Assembly: GCA_021018995.1 (NCBI GenBank)
Contig: CM037590.1
Location: 69,163,597 to 69,227,596, forward strand
Direction of reading: 5' to 3'
Origin: Chloranthus sessilifolius
Lineage: Eukaryota; Streptophyta; Magnoliopsida; Chloranthales; Chloranthaceae
Length of the DNA stretch: 64,000 nt
The translations under genes and the position numbers were made by a program. Every line of letters starts with the position of its first letter. The stretch's first letter is position 1. Under the pieces are notes generated by a model. That model made no database searches. It was not told the origin of the DNA and saw nothing but the letters and a program-made list of their open reading frames with translations. Positions 49,601 to 63,162 of this stretch are shown here, piece by piece.

Positions 49601-50400
49601 GACTGCTCTAGGAGATATAATTATAGTCAAATTAATATAAAAATAACTGAAAGAAAATCATTTGTTTAATTAGATGAATTTACCATTCGCTCGCCAACCA
49701 CATTTTTGTGGGCGCCAACATAGAAAATCCATTCACTGCTTTGAATCTAATGGTGGTGGAGATTGTTTTTCAATTCAATCTTGCACACGATGGATCTTGA
49801 GATGGTGGGCATACCATCGAACAGTCCCTGTTTTATACCATATGATATATCCCAAAAAAATGGCTCTAAAATATTGTGCCAAACATCAAAGCTCAAACTT
49901 GACTTTAGGAAACTTTTTTGGGATCTGCATCACATAGTATAATGGTCTCAAGATTCATCATATGAAAGATTGGGTGATCAGTCTAGTCACGAGACATGTG
50001 GTTTAAAACAGAAAATATAATTTTTTGTTTTACATTTTGAACCTTTATTTCTAGGTGAAATAGAGGGTAACACCCCAAAAATTTGGTGCATTAATTTTGT
50101 TAAACTTTAACCACAGTGTTAACGGTGAATCTATATTGTATCGTGCTCAAATTTAATCAATCTTATTCATGTTTCTGAGTGACCTGATTCTCGTGTGATG
50201 GATGCCACATGATGGCCAGCTCAGCTGACATTATCTGAGCCCTTACCAAGTTATCATCCTACTTTTTAAGTCATCCATGGCACATATTTTGATTAATCTA
50301 AGCTGTCCATACGACAGACCATCATTTGACTTAACTCCATGGTTAAAAAATATCAGATAATTGAAATTATCGATCGAGATATGTACTAGTTTACTATCCG

Positions 50401-52913
50401 TGCCGTTAGGATCATACTGGATGATCCCGGATCGATCTGCGTGTCAGCATATAGCGGAAGCTAGGTGGAACACATCCGGCGTGATGATGCAGTCAACCAA
50501 TTTCTATGATAAATACACATCAACAATATTTAAATGTAAAGAAAAACATACACATTCCCAAAAAGGAATCAAGAAGAAGCATCGGTGATGGACGTACATC
50601 ACCCAAACAATGGTTCCCGATAGTGGTTCCGAAATGGAATGTGGACTAACATAAAATAAGTAAATGTAGAACTATATATGTTTATACAAAGGTGGCCACC
50701 AGGCACACAGTAATCCAAAAGATCAAAAGTACAAAATGTCGGGCATCAATACCCAGGCTACGGATAAAACTCGTCCGCCTGGACGTCCGTCTCCTCGTCC
50801 TCTGCCTCGGCCTCGGGATCCGGCTGATAGTCCGGGTCACTCTCGGTGCCGGGCACTGCAGCCTCAGAACCTAAAAGATTTCAGAAAGCAGGGTGAGCTA
50901 CATCATAGCTCAATAGAAGAAAAACCATCTAAATGAATTGAATATGCAGATCATGCTATCTCATATCAGAAGACAAATCCAGATCATGTACTCAAAGCAA
51001 ATCAGTTAAAAGCTGGAAACCTTATGCAAGATGTCAGATGTTATGCAGATATATTATCAGAATACTTAAAGTGTGTCTATTTAACTTAAGAAACTCCCGT
51101 GACTGTATAGCACGGAGTAAACAGGAATGACCGATAGGAAACCCCAACCAAATCGTCGTTCACATGAACAATTTTGAAAGTGCAACAATGCCTCATCTAT
51201 GGAGCGCTATTGTGCCGAGGATTTGAAAGCAGATGCACAAGTGTGCCAGGGCTCCGGATATACCGCCGGGTCGGTGGGGATCATCTGGATTAAATCATCA
51301 AATCACATACTTATATACTTCACAGATCGGATAGCAGGAATTCAGAAAACAGATTTTTTTTTCAGATATACAGATCGGAAACAGAAATCAAAACAACAAG
51401 GATCGTGCTATGCATACATGCTTGGTAAAACGGAAATCAGGGCATGAACATGAAATGAACATAAAATCATACTCAAAAGCAGTTTAAGTTGGTTTTCTCC
51501 TACCTCAGAACAGTTTATCTTCTAAGCAAATCCAAAGCTTTTTCGACGTGTCAGGGTTTATCCTATGCACAGTACATTAAGTGTTAGGAATGTCAGAGAA
51601 TTACCCGGCACAACATCCGGGGTGTCTACTTCATGAAGTCAAGACAGACCAAAAACAGGGGTGAGTGATCGATCACCACCCACTGTAGATCGATCACCAC
51701 CCACTGTAGATCGATCACCACCTTGGTGATCGATCACCAACCTGCTTATCTCTCTCTCAACACAGTCAAGGTTGATCGATCACCACCTTGGTGATCGATC
51801 ACCAACCCTCCTGTAGATCGATCACCACCTTGGTGATCGATCACCACTGCAAGTTTCAAAAACTCCCCCCTCTGTCCACATCAATTTTTATACAGATTAA
51901 TCGATCACCACCTTGGTGATCGATCACCAACTCCCTTGTAGATCGATCACCACCTTGGTGATCGATCACCAGCCTCATTGTAGATCGATCACCACCTTGG
52001 TGATCGATCACCACCTCGGGCCTCAACTTCTCAACTCTCTGGGGTCTCTGTTCCCCATAAGTTTATACAGATTGATCGATCACCAGTCCTTGGTGATCGA
52101 TCACCAATCCTCAGTGATCGATCACCACCCTTTGGTGATCGATCACCAATGACAGCAAAGCTGTCATTAATGGAGTTCACCTTCCCTTCCATTTTTGATC
52201 TCCCTCCATTGATGGTTGTTCAATCACTATTAATACATCATAAACACACCCTTTAAACTACTCATTTAACCCTATTTAACATACACAACTCACCTTGTTC
52301 GAGGGTTTCTTGGGTTTCCGGCAATGACTCGGAAGAGGGTTTTCAAACCTAGATCTCGGAGCTCCTCCTCGATCCGGATCCGGCGAGAAGTTCCTCAGCT
52401 CTGGTTCGACAGATCAAGGTCTCTCACACCAATCTTAAACCCCAGGTAACTCAATCACTTTGGTCTAGCTACTCTAGCTTAGAAATCCCTCATCTTCTCT
52501 CTTGCTAACCCTTTTCTTCTCTCTCAAAGGATCTCTTTCACCCTTCTTAGCACAAATCTCCAACCTATGGAGCAATTAGGGCAAGGGGATGAAGGAGAAG
52601 GAGAGTGGAAGTCTCTCCTCTCTTGTCTCCCCTTCCTTCCTCTATAAGCTACCCCTCAAAACAGTATTCCTGTTTTGCCCATGGTGTCTGTTCCGGTGTG
52701 AAGCATGAACACAGTTGCTTCTGCGCAACGTGTTCCATCTACCCTCTACACATCTAGGATCTAGATGAAATTTCACACGTGATCTCATCTCATCACGGTG
52801 CCACATTATTTAGACTAATATAACCCTAAAGTTTTTGAATCAACCTTGGTTTCCGTGTCGGGCACGCGAATCAAAGCAGTCAGACTCGTGTTCAAATTTT
52901 CGGGGTCGTTACA
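50401..52913 (-). mobile_element. chromovirus 3' LTR, unit 2
   Basis: Minus-strand start TGTAACGACCCCGAAAATTT at 52913 and end ...CCTAACGGCA at 50401; about 2.5 kb. Preceded on the minus strand by TTCGAGGACGAAAATTCC and a polypurine run (52914-52945). Confidence 0.7.
51665..52150. repeat. TGATCGATCA palindrome cluster 1, unit 2
   Basis: About 18 copies of ATCGATCACC. Relative to unit 1 one copy is inserted near 51720 and a pair near 51970, so copy number changes by whole motif-plus-spacer steps. Confidence 0.95.
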
Positions 52914-53145
52914 TTATCCCCCCCTTAGGAATTTTCGTCCTCGAAAATGTCTAAGAGGCGTATTCAGGGGTTTTGTAGTTCTAAAACTTACGTGTTAACT
53001 AATACAGAATAATTGGTCTATGTGTCATGCAGGGTAATTAAAACACTTACGGAGTTATATATATCAGGCATGAAAAATGAAAGTATTAACAGAATTTATG
53101 AGGCATGCAATGAATATAAATAGAATGTACACATACAAATAACTA

Positions 53146-54571
53146 CTAGGTATGATAGCATGGTAATACCTGCAGGGACATTGGATGGGCAGCGTCATCG
53201 GCGCTTTGGGGACGCGTCGGCGGTGAATGATAGTCGCGTGGATCCACCCTGTGCAGGCGGGCGTGCGCGATCATCGGCGTGGACGTCGTGGCATAAAGGT
53301 GCTGCATGACTAGCTCATGCATACCCGCGTGATAGTCCAGACGACGATGCATCTGTCTCTGGAACGCCTCAACGCCATCCAGCCTCTCGTGGATGCGGCG
53401 GTTGCTCTCCACCAACTCGCGAAGCATCGCGGTGACATCGTCGGAGGAAGACGGTGGGGGAAGGGGGTGGTGCGTGATTTAATGACCGACGGGTGGAACA
53501 GGGCTGGTCGGACAGATGGCTCGGCCGGGGTGGTAGGTCTGTGGTGTCTCGCCCTCTAGTGTGGGCGCAGTCTTGAACCCATCAACTCTGGCCAGGGGGA
53601 ACGGGCTCAGCCGCGCCCTCCTCCTCATCAGGAAGACGCTTAACCAACAGGTTGTAGCTCTTTGTCCAGTCCTTCAGATGAAAGACCATAGTGTTGTTTG
53701 TCAAACGAGGTTCCTGGGGAGCCAAAACGTAGGCCTCGCGTAGGGCAGCATACTGCTCTACGAGCTTGGTGACGAGGCGTGCATAGGGGATCTGTTTCTT
53801 CGCTCCAGATCGCCCCTTCTCAGACATCAGGTCATTGGCATTTATGATGCCATCAATGACCAGATCTGCCATAGAGAACCAACGGTTCTCATAGGCAGAG
53901 AATAGTGCCTGTTGCACTACTCCAGTCCGTGAGGACTTGTGCAGGAAAGGGTTGAGGGCACACTTGATGTAGGTATCAAGCATCCACAACCGGTCAGGTA
54001 GTTGGGCCCTAGAAATGGATTGGCCCCTACCGTGTTGGCCTTGGGTCATCTTGGCGACCACATCGGCATAGGGTACCTCCTTGACGTACGGAGGCTCGAG
54101 GCCACTGGTCTCGAGGTACGCGGACGAGCATTGAAGTGCCGCCGCGACATGGAAATGGTTAAATTTATACTCAAGGCCATCGATGGTGGTGACGAGTCGA
54201 TGGCGACTATCACCCCATTTGAGGTTTTGAAAGAAAAGCTGCACAATACGTGGGCAATAATGGTCATGGAAGGGCGCGAGCAAGGGTTTAAGCCCTAGCT
54301 TTTGTATGTATCCCTTGGCCCAAACCATTTCGGGTCGGTCCTCATAGAGCGAGGACACAAAAACGCATTCCGGTAAGAAGGTTTTGGAAGCCCACCACGG
54401 GTTGGGGACTTCACGCTCAATAGTGAGCGGTGCGGATGCGGGAACGGGCGGGGTAGAGGTCGATGCCGGTGCCATGGGTGGCACGGACGGCAGGAGATTT
54501 GGAATGGAAGGCTGCAGTCGAGCCCGGGATGTGGGTACCTTACGCGAAGGATTCTTCGTGCGTGGTCCCAT
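53146..54571 (-). CDS. extra retrotransposon ORF ('putative plant transposon protein'-like), unit 2
   Basis: From the ATG at 54571 an open frame runs to 53582 (329 residues). It has a basic Pro/Ser-rich start (MGPRTKNPSRKVPTSRARLQ), then a helical globular domain: WWASKTFLPECVFVSSLYED, GYIQKLGLKPLLAPFHDHYC, PRIVQLFFQNLKWGDSRHRL, VDGxGLEYKF-like GLEYKFNHFHVAAALQCSSA, WMLDTYIKCALNPFLHKSS, YARLVTKLVEQYAALREAY. After a frame break the tail (53427-53146) reads LRELVESNRRIHERLDGVEA and RQMHRRLDYHAGMHELVMQH, a probable coiled coil. This is the layout of the plant 'putative plant transposon protein' family found as an additional ORF in some large LTR retrotransposons. Its molecular role is unknown. 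It lies downstream of pol on the same strand, in the env-like position. Confidence 0.6.
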
Positions 54572-54799
54572 GGTATAGATTTGGGTTAAAATGCGAAGAA
54601 AGGAATCAAAGATCAAGGAAATGGAAGATTTACCGGTGAATGAGGCGACGCACACTCAAATCGAGCCGGGGAATGAACGAAATAGCCGGAGAATAGTCGG
54701 AAAATGGTTGGGGAAGGTCGGAAACCGCAAGCCCTTTGGTCTCTTGCAGTTGTGATGTTGCAAATGACCTTTCGAACTCCCCCCTCTTATAACTTAACG

Positions 54800-54972
54800 C
54801 CCATTGGTGATCGATCACGGAGGAATCTTTAAGTCCCAAACCGACTCATTGATCGATCACCAAGTTGGTGTAGATCGATCACGGAGTCTCTTGTAGATCG
54901 ATCACCACTTGGTGTAGATCAATCACGGCCCCTTGGTGATCGATCACCAGCTTGTGTAGATCGATCACGGCT
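54800..54972. repeat. TGATCGATCA palindrome cluster 2, unit 2
   Basis: About 7 copies of GATCGATCAC[CG] between the extra ORF and the end of pol. Confidence 0.9.
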
Positions 54973-55159
54973 GACAGGAACACCACATTTCATCTGGTCA
55001 ATCTCCCTAATATTGACGGTCCGGATTTTGAGACTCTTGATTCATACCGCCATACTGAGTGTTCCAAAAGAGAAATTCATCAAGCATATGCTCACACCAA
55101 TTTATAATTATGGCAACGAATTCCTAGATGAAATCTTGAGACTTACCTTTCTCATCGTG

Positions 55160-58100
55160 AACAGATACGGATCATTAACGGTTGATTTCGCTCTCTCCCA
55201 AGTAGCTTCGGTCAATGATTTCTCCACTTGACTAGTACCAGCGGGATTAATTTAGTCCGCAGGACTTGATGTCGACGATCCAAAATAGCAATCGGTTCCT
55301 CAATCGTCGTCATATCCTCCTGAAGCTCTATCGGTTGGAAATCCAAGACGTGAGTCGGATCGCGTACGTAATGGCGCAGCATGGATACGTGGAATACGTT
55401 ATGCATGCTTGCTAACTGCGGTGGTAAGGCGATCCGATATGCTACCTCGCCAACTCGTCCAAGTACTTCAAATGGTCCAATGTATCGAGGACTTAGCTTT
55501 CCGCGTTTCCCAAAACGCATGACGCCCTTGATTGGCGAAATTTTCACAAACACCTTGTCTCCAACCTGAAAACAAGGGTCAATTCCTTCGTAGTTTAATT
55601 TTAACCATGGTCATATCATTAATGTAATTGATTATACCTGAAATTCCACTTGTGTTCGGTGAAGATCGGCATAGCTCTTTTGGCGACTTTGGGCCATTTT
55701 CAACCTTTCACGTATTACTCTAATTGTTTCAGTGGTACTATCCACCATTTCTGGTCCCAAGACAAGCTTCTCGCCGATTTCTTCCCAGTTCAATGGAGAT
55801 TTGCATCGACGTCCATATAAGGCTTCATAAGGTGCCATCCCAATGCTCGACTGATAGCTGTTATTGTACGCGAACTCGATCAGAGGTAAGTGCTGATCCC
55901 ATGAGCCATGAAAGTCTAACATACATGCTCGCAACATATCCTCTATTATCTGGTTCACTCTCACCGCCCATCCGTCGAGGATGAAACTGAAATAACTCAA
56001 TTTTGTACCCATGCCTTCTTGGAACCGTGCCAAATCGCGACGATATCTGAGGATCTCTATCACACACGACATCGACAGTATTCCATGTAATCGAACTATT
56101 TCTTTCAAATATAACTTCGGCTAGTTTATTGGCTGTGATTGTAGTCCGATATGGTAGAAAGTGTGGATTTTGTCAAACGATCAACAATAACCCAAATTGC
56201 ATTGTTCTTTCTCAGTGTACTCGGTAATCCTAAAATAAAGTCCATAGAAATGGCTTCCCATTTCCACTCTGGTACTGGCAAGGGTTGTAACAAACCTGCT
56301 GGATTCCGATGATCTACTTTCACCTGCTGGCAGACCAAACACCGAGAAACATACTCCGCCACATCCTTCTTTAATCCTCTCCACCAAAAACTTCGTTTGA
56401 GATCTTGGTACATCTTGGTGCTACCCGGATGTATAGCATACGTAGATTTATGCGCTTCTTCCAAAATTGTGTCTTTTAGATCTTTGGTATCCGGTATGCA
56501 CGTCCGATCTCGAAATAGCAAGGTGCCATCATCCTTAATAGAAAAATCAGGCCTTATCCCATTGATCACATCTCTTCTGATTGTCATAAGCTCACATCGA
56601 CCATTTGAGCTTACGATATATATCAAACAATGTGGGCCGTATCACAAAGGTGGCCATCAAAGAACCTGAACCCCTTACATCAACCAACGTATCACACAAG
56701 GCTAGGTCTTCCAGTAAATGCCACCTTTGCACTGGGTGATCAAATGTGCCAACCGAGTAAGTCTTCTGCTCAAAGCATCCGCGACCACATTGGCTTTTCC
56801 AGGGTGGTACTGGATGGAACAATCGTAGTCTTTTAAGAACTCCATCCACCTGCACTGTCGCATGTTCAAGTCCTTTTGTGTAAACAAGTACCTTAGGCTT
56901 TTGTGGTCGGTGTAGATGTCAAATGTCTCACCGTATAAGTAGTGCCCCCAAATTTTCAGAGCAAAGATCACCGCTAACTCCAAGTCATGAGTCGGTAATT
57001 CTTCTCATGTTCCTTGGTTTGTCTTCAGAGCCATATGCGATAACCTTCTTGTCGGTTGAGGACACAACCTACCCCACTATACGATGCGTCACTTGTAGAT
57101 AGCAAAGCCTCCTCGCGGAAAGGTATAGCTAGCCTTTGGTGTCTTTGTAGTTAGACGCAGCGTCTTTAATTCTGAAACTCTTCTCGCATTGTTCCGTCCA
57201 ATCAAACTTAGCGCTTTTCTTTGTGAGAGTAAGCGGACTCGATAGTTTAGAGAATCCTTCTACAAACGTAGTACCTCGCCAAACCAAGAAAACTACGGAC
57301 CTCATCGCTTTGTCTTAGGTTGTTCCCAATTCACAACCGCCTCGATCTTTGTGGGATCTACCGTTATACCTTTATGGAGACGATATGGCCTAAGAAACTC
57401 ACTTGGCTCAACCAAAACTCGCACTTGCCGAGCTTTGATAATTTGTGTTCTCTAAGGGTCCATGAAAACCACATGTAGATGTTCTTCGTGTTCCTCCCTT
57501 GTCTTGGAATAGACAAGGATGTCGTCATTTAAAACAACCACCGACTTGTCTAAGTGTGGTTTAAATATACGATTCATCGTGTCCATAAATGATGCGGGTG
57601 CGTCGTCAATCCAAATGGCATAACCAAGAACTCATAGCTCTGAACGCCGTCTTCTCCACATCTTCAGTCTTGACCCTTAATTGATGGCAACCTGATCTCA
57701 AGTCGATCTTCGTAAAGAACCTCGCTCCTTGCAATTGATCAAATAGATCGTCGATCCTAGGAAGAGGGTAACGATTCTTAATCGTCAACTTATTCAACTG
57801 CCGATAATCAATGCATAAGCGCATTGAACCGTCCTTCTTTCTGACAAACAACACCGGTGCTCCCCAAGGAGACACACTTGGCCGGATAAATCCTTTGACA
57901 AGCAGTTCTTGCGTTGCTCTTTCAACTCTTGCAATTACATTGGAGCCATCCGTCACGGAGCCTTAGAACGGTTACGTGCGAGCCAAATTGATTGCAAACT
58001 CAACCTCTCTAACTGGTGGTAATCCAGGCAATTCTTCCGGAAATACATCGGGATACTCACACACGATGTGAATATCGGATAGCACATTGGTTACTTCCCG

Positions 58101-58555
58101 TTGTTCTTGTAGAAAAGCCACATATCCGCTGCATCCATTCTTCATCATCTTTTCCGCCCGAATCACGGATATCAACGAGCCACCTTAGATTTTCCCCAAG
58201 GAATCTAAATGATCGTTGCTTAGGTGGACGAAAACCACTATCTTAAGGCAATCCACACTTTGATGCACGCGATAGCGATCCATTCCCATAATGACATCAA
58301 ATCCCTTCTATCTAACAAAATCAAATCTGCTTGTGCCTCATTTTCTTCCACTGCCACTATCACTGACTTGCACACGGTGAGTGCGTTCACAGTATCACCC
58401 GTGGGAACTGACACCGCCAAAATAAAGTCTAATTGTTCTGGAGTGGCACCTAATTTCGTCGTAAATTGAGGTCGTATGAAAGAGTGCGTAGAGCCTGGAT
58501 CTATCAAGGCTCGCGCACTGTGAAAGCAAATGTCGCAACTCCTACACAAATTCAA
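55160..58555 (-). pseudogene. pol: Ty3/gypsy chromovirus pol (Tekay/Del-like), unit 2
   Basis: Protease at 58555-58238 with a clear active-site box ALIDPGSTHSFI. RT at 58175-57606 ([30 protein letters not shown]), but the FVDD region is interrupted. RNase H at 56983-56702 ([36 protein letters not shown]). Integrase at 56626-55632 ([59 protein letters not shown]). C-terminal chromodomain-like part at 55553-55212 (GKLSPRYIGPFEVLGRVGEV, HNVFHVSMLRHYV, LVKWRNH). The breaks differ in place from those in unit 1, so the ancestral frame was continuous. Upstream of the protease only about 185 bases remain before the unit junction; gag and 5' LTR are missing. Confidence 0.9.
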
Positions 58556-59766
58556 TTCACCTATACGCCAAGTCCAGTGTTACTTCAAACGTTTAAAATA
58601 CGCATGCATACATATATTATTTGCATCATAATTACTCAATAAATTTCTATATTTTTCAAAATTCTTAATTCATTATATCAATAAACCACATTCATTGAAT
58701 TTCAATTCATACCTTGGATGACATCATTCGATGTCAGAGCATCAGTTTAAGGATTACCAATTACCGTGATCTTAAGCTATAATGGTGTAAGGTCATTTAA
58801 ACTCTATTTTAGTGTTTAAATCAGACCGTCAGAAGAGTCAAATCCTTTCAGCCACTGACAAATTTGAAAACCTAATCACCGAAGTTGGTGATTGGATCAT
58901 CAATCTTTATCTTGTACATCATCACCACTTTAGTGCCAATGGCTCACATCACCATCCTATATATCAGACTAATCATTAGATCACAAAAACTAATCATGCA
59001 CCGTATGATTAAGAGCCTAAAAGCAACAATAACAAAATGAACGGCTACAATGACATTATCTGAGCCCTTACCAAGTTATCATCCTACTTTTTAAGTCATC
59101 CATGGCACATATTTTGATTAATCTAAGCTGTCCATACGACAGACCATCATTTGACTTAACTCCATGGTTAAAAATATCAGCCGATAATTGAAATTATCGG
59201 TCAGATATGTACTAGTTTCGGCTATCCCGAAACAAAAACCCAAAATTTTTGGCCCAAATGCACCACCCTTCAAATTATCAGCCAATATGTACGAGTTTCA
59301 GCTAAGCTCCAAACCAAAAACCCAAAAATTTCGGCCAAAATCCAACCTTCAGCGGATAATTTGAAATTATGAACACCCTCCAAAATACCAATTTTCAAAA
59401 ATATAAAATAAAAAATCAAACAAATCTTCAAATTGGGAAAATTTGAACCATCGATATGCCATGATTGATGGGTTTGAATTATCAAATGGTCATGGTTTTT
59501 AATGAGTTCAATTCAAACGATAACAAAGCATTGGAAGGTAACTTTCAATGGTCAAAATTGTGTTCCACGTCGCTAACGAAAAATAGGATGTTGAGATTGT
59601 TAGACAATGAACAACATAAATATCTACCCTCCTACAAATTTGCACATAAAGTATTCCGAAGTGCTCAATGATAACATTTAAAGTTGCATACCATCTCTTT
59701 CACAAAATGCATAAACCAAAAGTTCACTATAAACAAATGAAACCACCCAAACCCAAATCGCGGCGA

Positions 59767-60561
59767 TCAATCATCGACCCGAGATCCAAACCCTCCCACC
59801 CTCTAACGGTGGAATCCAAATCATCAACTTCCAAAACATCGTGCATCATAATCTTCTCAATAATAAAATTTGAGCAATCCGATCACCACGCTTCACTACA
59901 AAATCCGAATCCGAATGGTTGAACAATATAACGCCTACAAGGTGCCTCGTAATCAAGATCGATCACACCGGCTCCTACGTCGATCGAATGCTTCAAGCCA
60001 AACCGAGCGGCGCATTACGAAAAAACCCAATAAATCAAACTAGCAAAATGAAAGACTCCATTTGTTTGGAAATCAATTGTGAAGAGAGTTTCATCATGCG
60101 TTCTACCTATTCGACCATATGTTCCTTCAGAATGGCGATGCTTAATGCGAGAGCTTTGCCTCGGCGAGAACGATCGTAGTTGCACTAAAAAAAAAAACCA
60201 AAAGACAAGGGATTTGAAGAAATCAATGAAAGTCGGTTAGGGTAGGAGAAGATTTTCTGCTTTTTTTAATTACGAGAGATCGTAACTGCAGAGAGAGACG
60301 AACCTCCGGAAGGCAAAACATTTTAGAGCTTTTACTCACGAGAAGAGGTGAAATGGGAGTTGGGGGCTCTTTATAAATTCCGTTTTGGTGGGTTTTCTGA
60401 AGCTTTGGGAAGGGTTCTTGGATTTCAGGGCTGGTTTGTTGTTCTTGTTGGGGGGCCATTTTTATTTTGGTTTGGACTGGGAGAGAGGAGGAGCGAGAAA
60501 GTAGTTTGGTTTGGATTTTGAAAGGGGGAGTCGAAGTGGTGAGTTTTATAAGTAGCGCCAT
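59767..60561 (-). CDS. DUT: dUTPase, unit 3 copy, with possible N-terminal extension
   Basis: The MAPQQEQQ start is at 60459. In this copy the frame is open upstream to another ATG at 60561, adding 34 residues ([18 protein letters not shown]..., rich in Ser/Thr/Lys and without acidic residues), which looks like an organelle transit peptide. Exon 1 continues [20 protein letters not shown] to GSSL; the motif 1 coding sequence lacks one base. Exon 3 retains the clearest motif 3 remnant (VID.DY) plus the LFNHSDSDF-coding region. The intron layout equals that of units 1 and 2. Residual frame breaks as in the other copies. Confidence 0.8.
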
Positions 60562-61398
60562 TTTTTGATGGTGTTTTGAAAAAATTGGCGGCAAACTTAC
60601 CCGCCACATTTGACGAGTTCCTCTTAGTTATTCAAACGGTTTGGTGCTTAGTTAATGAAGCGGGCTTTGTTTTTTTTTTTTTTATCATATGGAGAACCAA
60701 ACCCCTCGCTCTCTCTCTCTCTCTCTCTCCGTTCTTATAGAAAGTGGTGATTGCTTTTCTTGGACGGGTCGGGTTGGGTCGAATGACCCAAGTTTTAACC
60801 GTGTCAGGCAGATAAACCGGCATATACCCTTTACGGCGGCAAAATTTTGGCCCTTACCCAAGTATTACCCTAATGCTGCGAGTCACTTTCACTTGGGGCT
60901 GCAAATAGGTAGTCGAGTCCAAATGAAAGCGGGTCAAGGGTGATTGGACTTGTTTTAGGTAAAGTTAAGGTCCAAATGAAAGAAACTTGGACCCATTTTA
61001 GGTAGGGGTCCAAGTTAGTCACTGAAACTTGGGCAGTTTTGAGTCGGGTCTAAGTTGAGTTTGGATTCGGTGGGTCTAATGTTAGTATGTTTATTCTACT
61101 AATGAAGGGATATCACGCCAACAAATGTCGGGTGGGGCCAAAATTTTGGCAGCCCATGGGAAATTGGCATTTCGACTTGACCCAACAGGTTAAGGGTATA
61201 TGCATGACCTGACTCAATGCCCGATGCCCAACCCGACCGTTAACAACTCCCTATTTTCTTTGTTTTATAGATAACATATTGGGGAGGGTCAGATCGACCT
61301 GAAGTGACTCGACAACTCAACTTTGACACGAAGGTGCGACCTTCTAAAAACTTCGGATCGAGTACGTTGTGTATTAGGTCAACCCGATATATGTTGTG

Positions 61399-62369
61399 TG
61401 TTGGATATTTAACAAAATAAATATTAATTATTATTAATTTAATAATATTTTATTATTAATTTATTTATTAGTTGCTTATCTTTAAATGGTTCCTTATATT
61501 CATTGGTTCTATGAATAAAAGATGTTGTCAATACTTGAACTTTCAACGTGTAAGTCAAAATGACTTGAATTTTAAATTAATATTAGAGGAAAACTTTTCT
61601 CACCATAAGTTTAAAAGTGTTGTAAATGTTTTGTCTCACCTCACTATTTTATAAGAAATATTCATGACTTATATATAGAAACTTATCTTCTATATTGTTT
61701 GGTTCGATGAGAAGAACATACAAAGCGAGCAAAGTGAATGACGTAATTGGCGCTTTTAAGGCGCACTTTGCACTTGTTGACCGAGCACTAATTGTCTTCA
61801 CACATGTGCACCAAGCAGTTTCCGACCGTTCATGGAAACGGTCGGATTCCAGATTAAAACAAACAGATAGGATTTCGAATTTGGACAAGCCAGTTAATAA
61901 CTGTTGAACACCAAAAGTTGTAGTTGTTCGAGTGTGACCGTTAGATCCTTGCAACCGTTGATCGGATCGATCATGACCCTCGATTGCAAACAACCGACAT
62001 ACACAACTGCCCCTGAAAAAGTGCTCAGAAAGTTATAAATAGACTGAAAATGTGTTCAGAAAGTTATAAATAGAGGTCAGAGGAGAGATTTTAATTCACT
62101 TGTAATTTTCAAATCCTACATTAAAGCCCTGAGAATTTGTGTGCCAACTAGAGTATTCTATGTCTTCGTTCGTTTGGGTCCCACACTACGATTGTAACAT
62201 TGTGTGTAGCGGTCGTGTTTCACCGATACTTCATGTATCCGGAGGCGAATTTGTCGTTATCCCGTTGCATATAGGGGCAAATATTGTCTTAAAGATAATG
62301 ATATAATCGTGCCTTGAAACTATTATTTTTCGATCTATTTTACATCAATATTTGTGTAATCCACCAATG
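61399..62369 (+). mobile_element. solo LTR, Copia-like, unit 3
   Basis: Starts TGTTGGATATTTAACA. The end reads 'ccaccaatgtatcg' where units 1 and 2 read 'ccaccaacagactg', so the terminal CA and the duplication are blurred exactly at a CAG/CTG pair. A 30-base segment around 'ggcacactcgcgcgtgtgcg' is also missing. Confidence 0.75.
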
Positions 62370-63162
62370 TATCGCTCTAGGAGATATAATTATAGTCAAA
62401 TTAATATAAAAATAAGCGAAAGAAAATCATTTGTTTAATTAGATGAATTTACCATTCGCCAACCACATTTTGTGGGCGCCAACATAGAAAATCCATTCAC
62501 CGCTTTGAATCTAATGGTGGTGGAGATTGTTTTCAATTCAATCTTGCACACGATGGATCTTGAGATGGTGGGCATACCATCGAACAGTCCCTGTTTTATA
62601 CCATATGATATATCCCAAAAAAATGGCTCTAAAATATTGTGCCAAACATCAAAGCTCAAACTTGACTTTAGGAAACTTTTTGGGATCTCGCATCACATAG
62701 TATAATGGTCTCAAGATTCATCATATGAAAGATTGGGTGATCAGTCTAGTCACGAGACATGTGGTTTAAAACAGAAAATATAATTTTTTGTTTTACATTT
62801 TGAACCTTTATTTCTAGGTGAAATAGAGGGTAACACCCCAAAAATTTGGTGCATTAATTTTGTTAAACTTTAACCACAGTGTTAACGGTGAATCTATATT
62901 GTATCGTGCTCAAATTTAATCAATCTTATTCATGTTTCTGAGTGACCTGATTCTCGTGTGATGGATGCCACATGATGGCCAGCTCAGCTGACATTATCTG
63001 AGCCCTTACCAAGTTATCATCCTACTTTTTAAGTCATGGCACATATTTTGATTAATCTAAGCTGTCCATACGACAGACCATCATTTGACTTAACTCCATG
63101 GTTAAAAATATCAGCCGATAATTGAAATTATCGGTCAGATATGTACTAGTTTCGGCTATCCG

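Larger units (their letters stand above)
45990..58740. repeat. tandem unit 2 (12.75 kb)
   Basis: Collinear with unit 1 from end to end. Longer mainly because of extra palindrome copies in cluster 1 and many small insertions. Confidence 0.95.
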
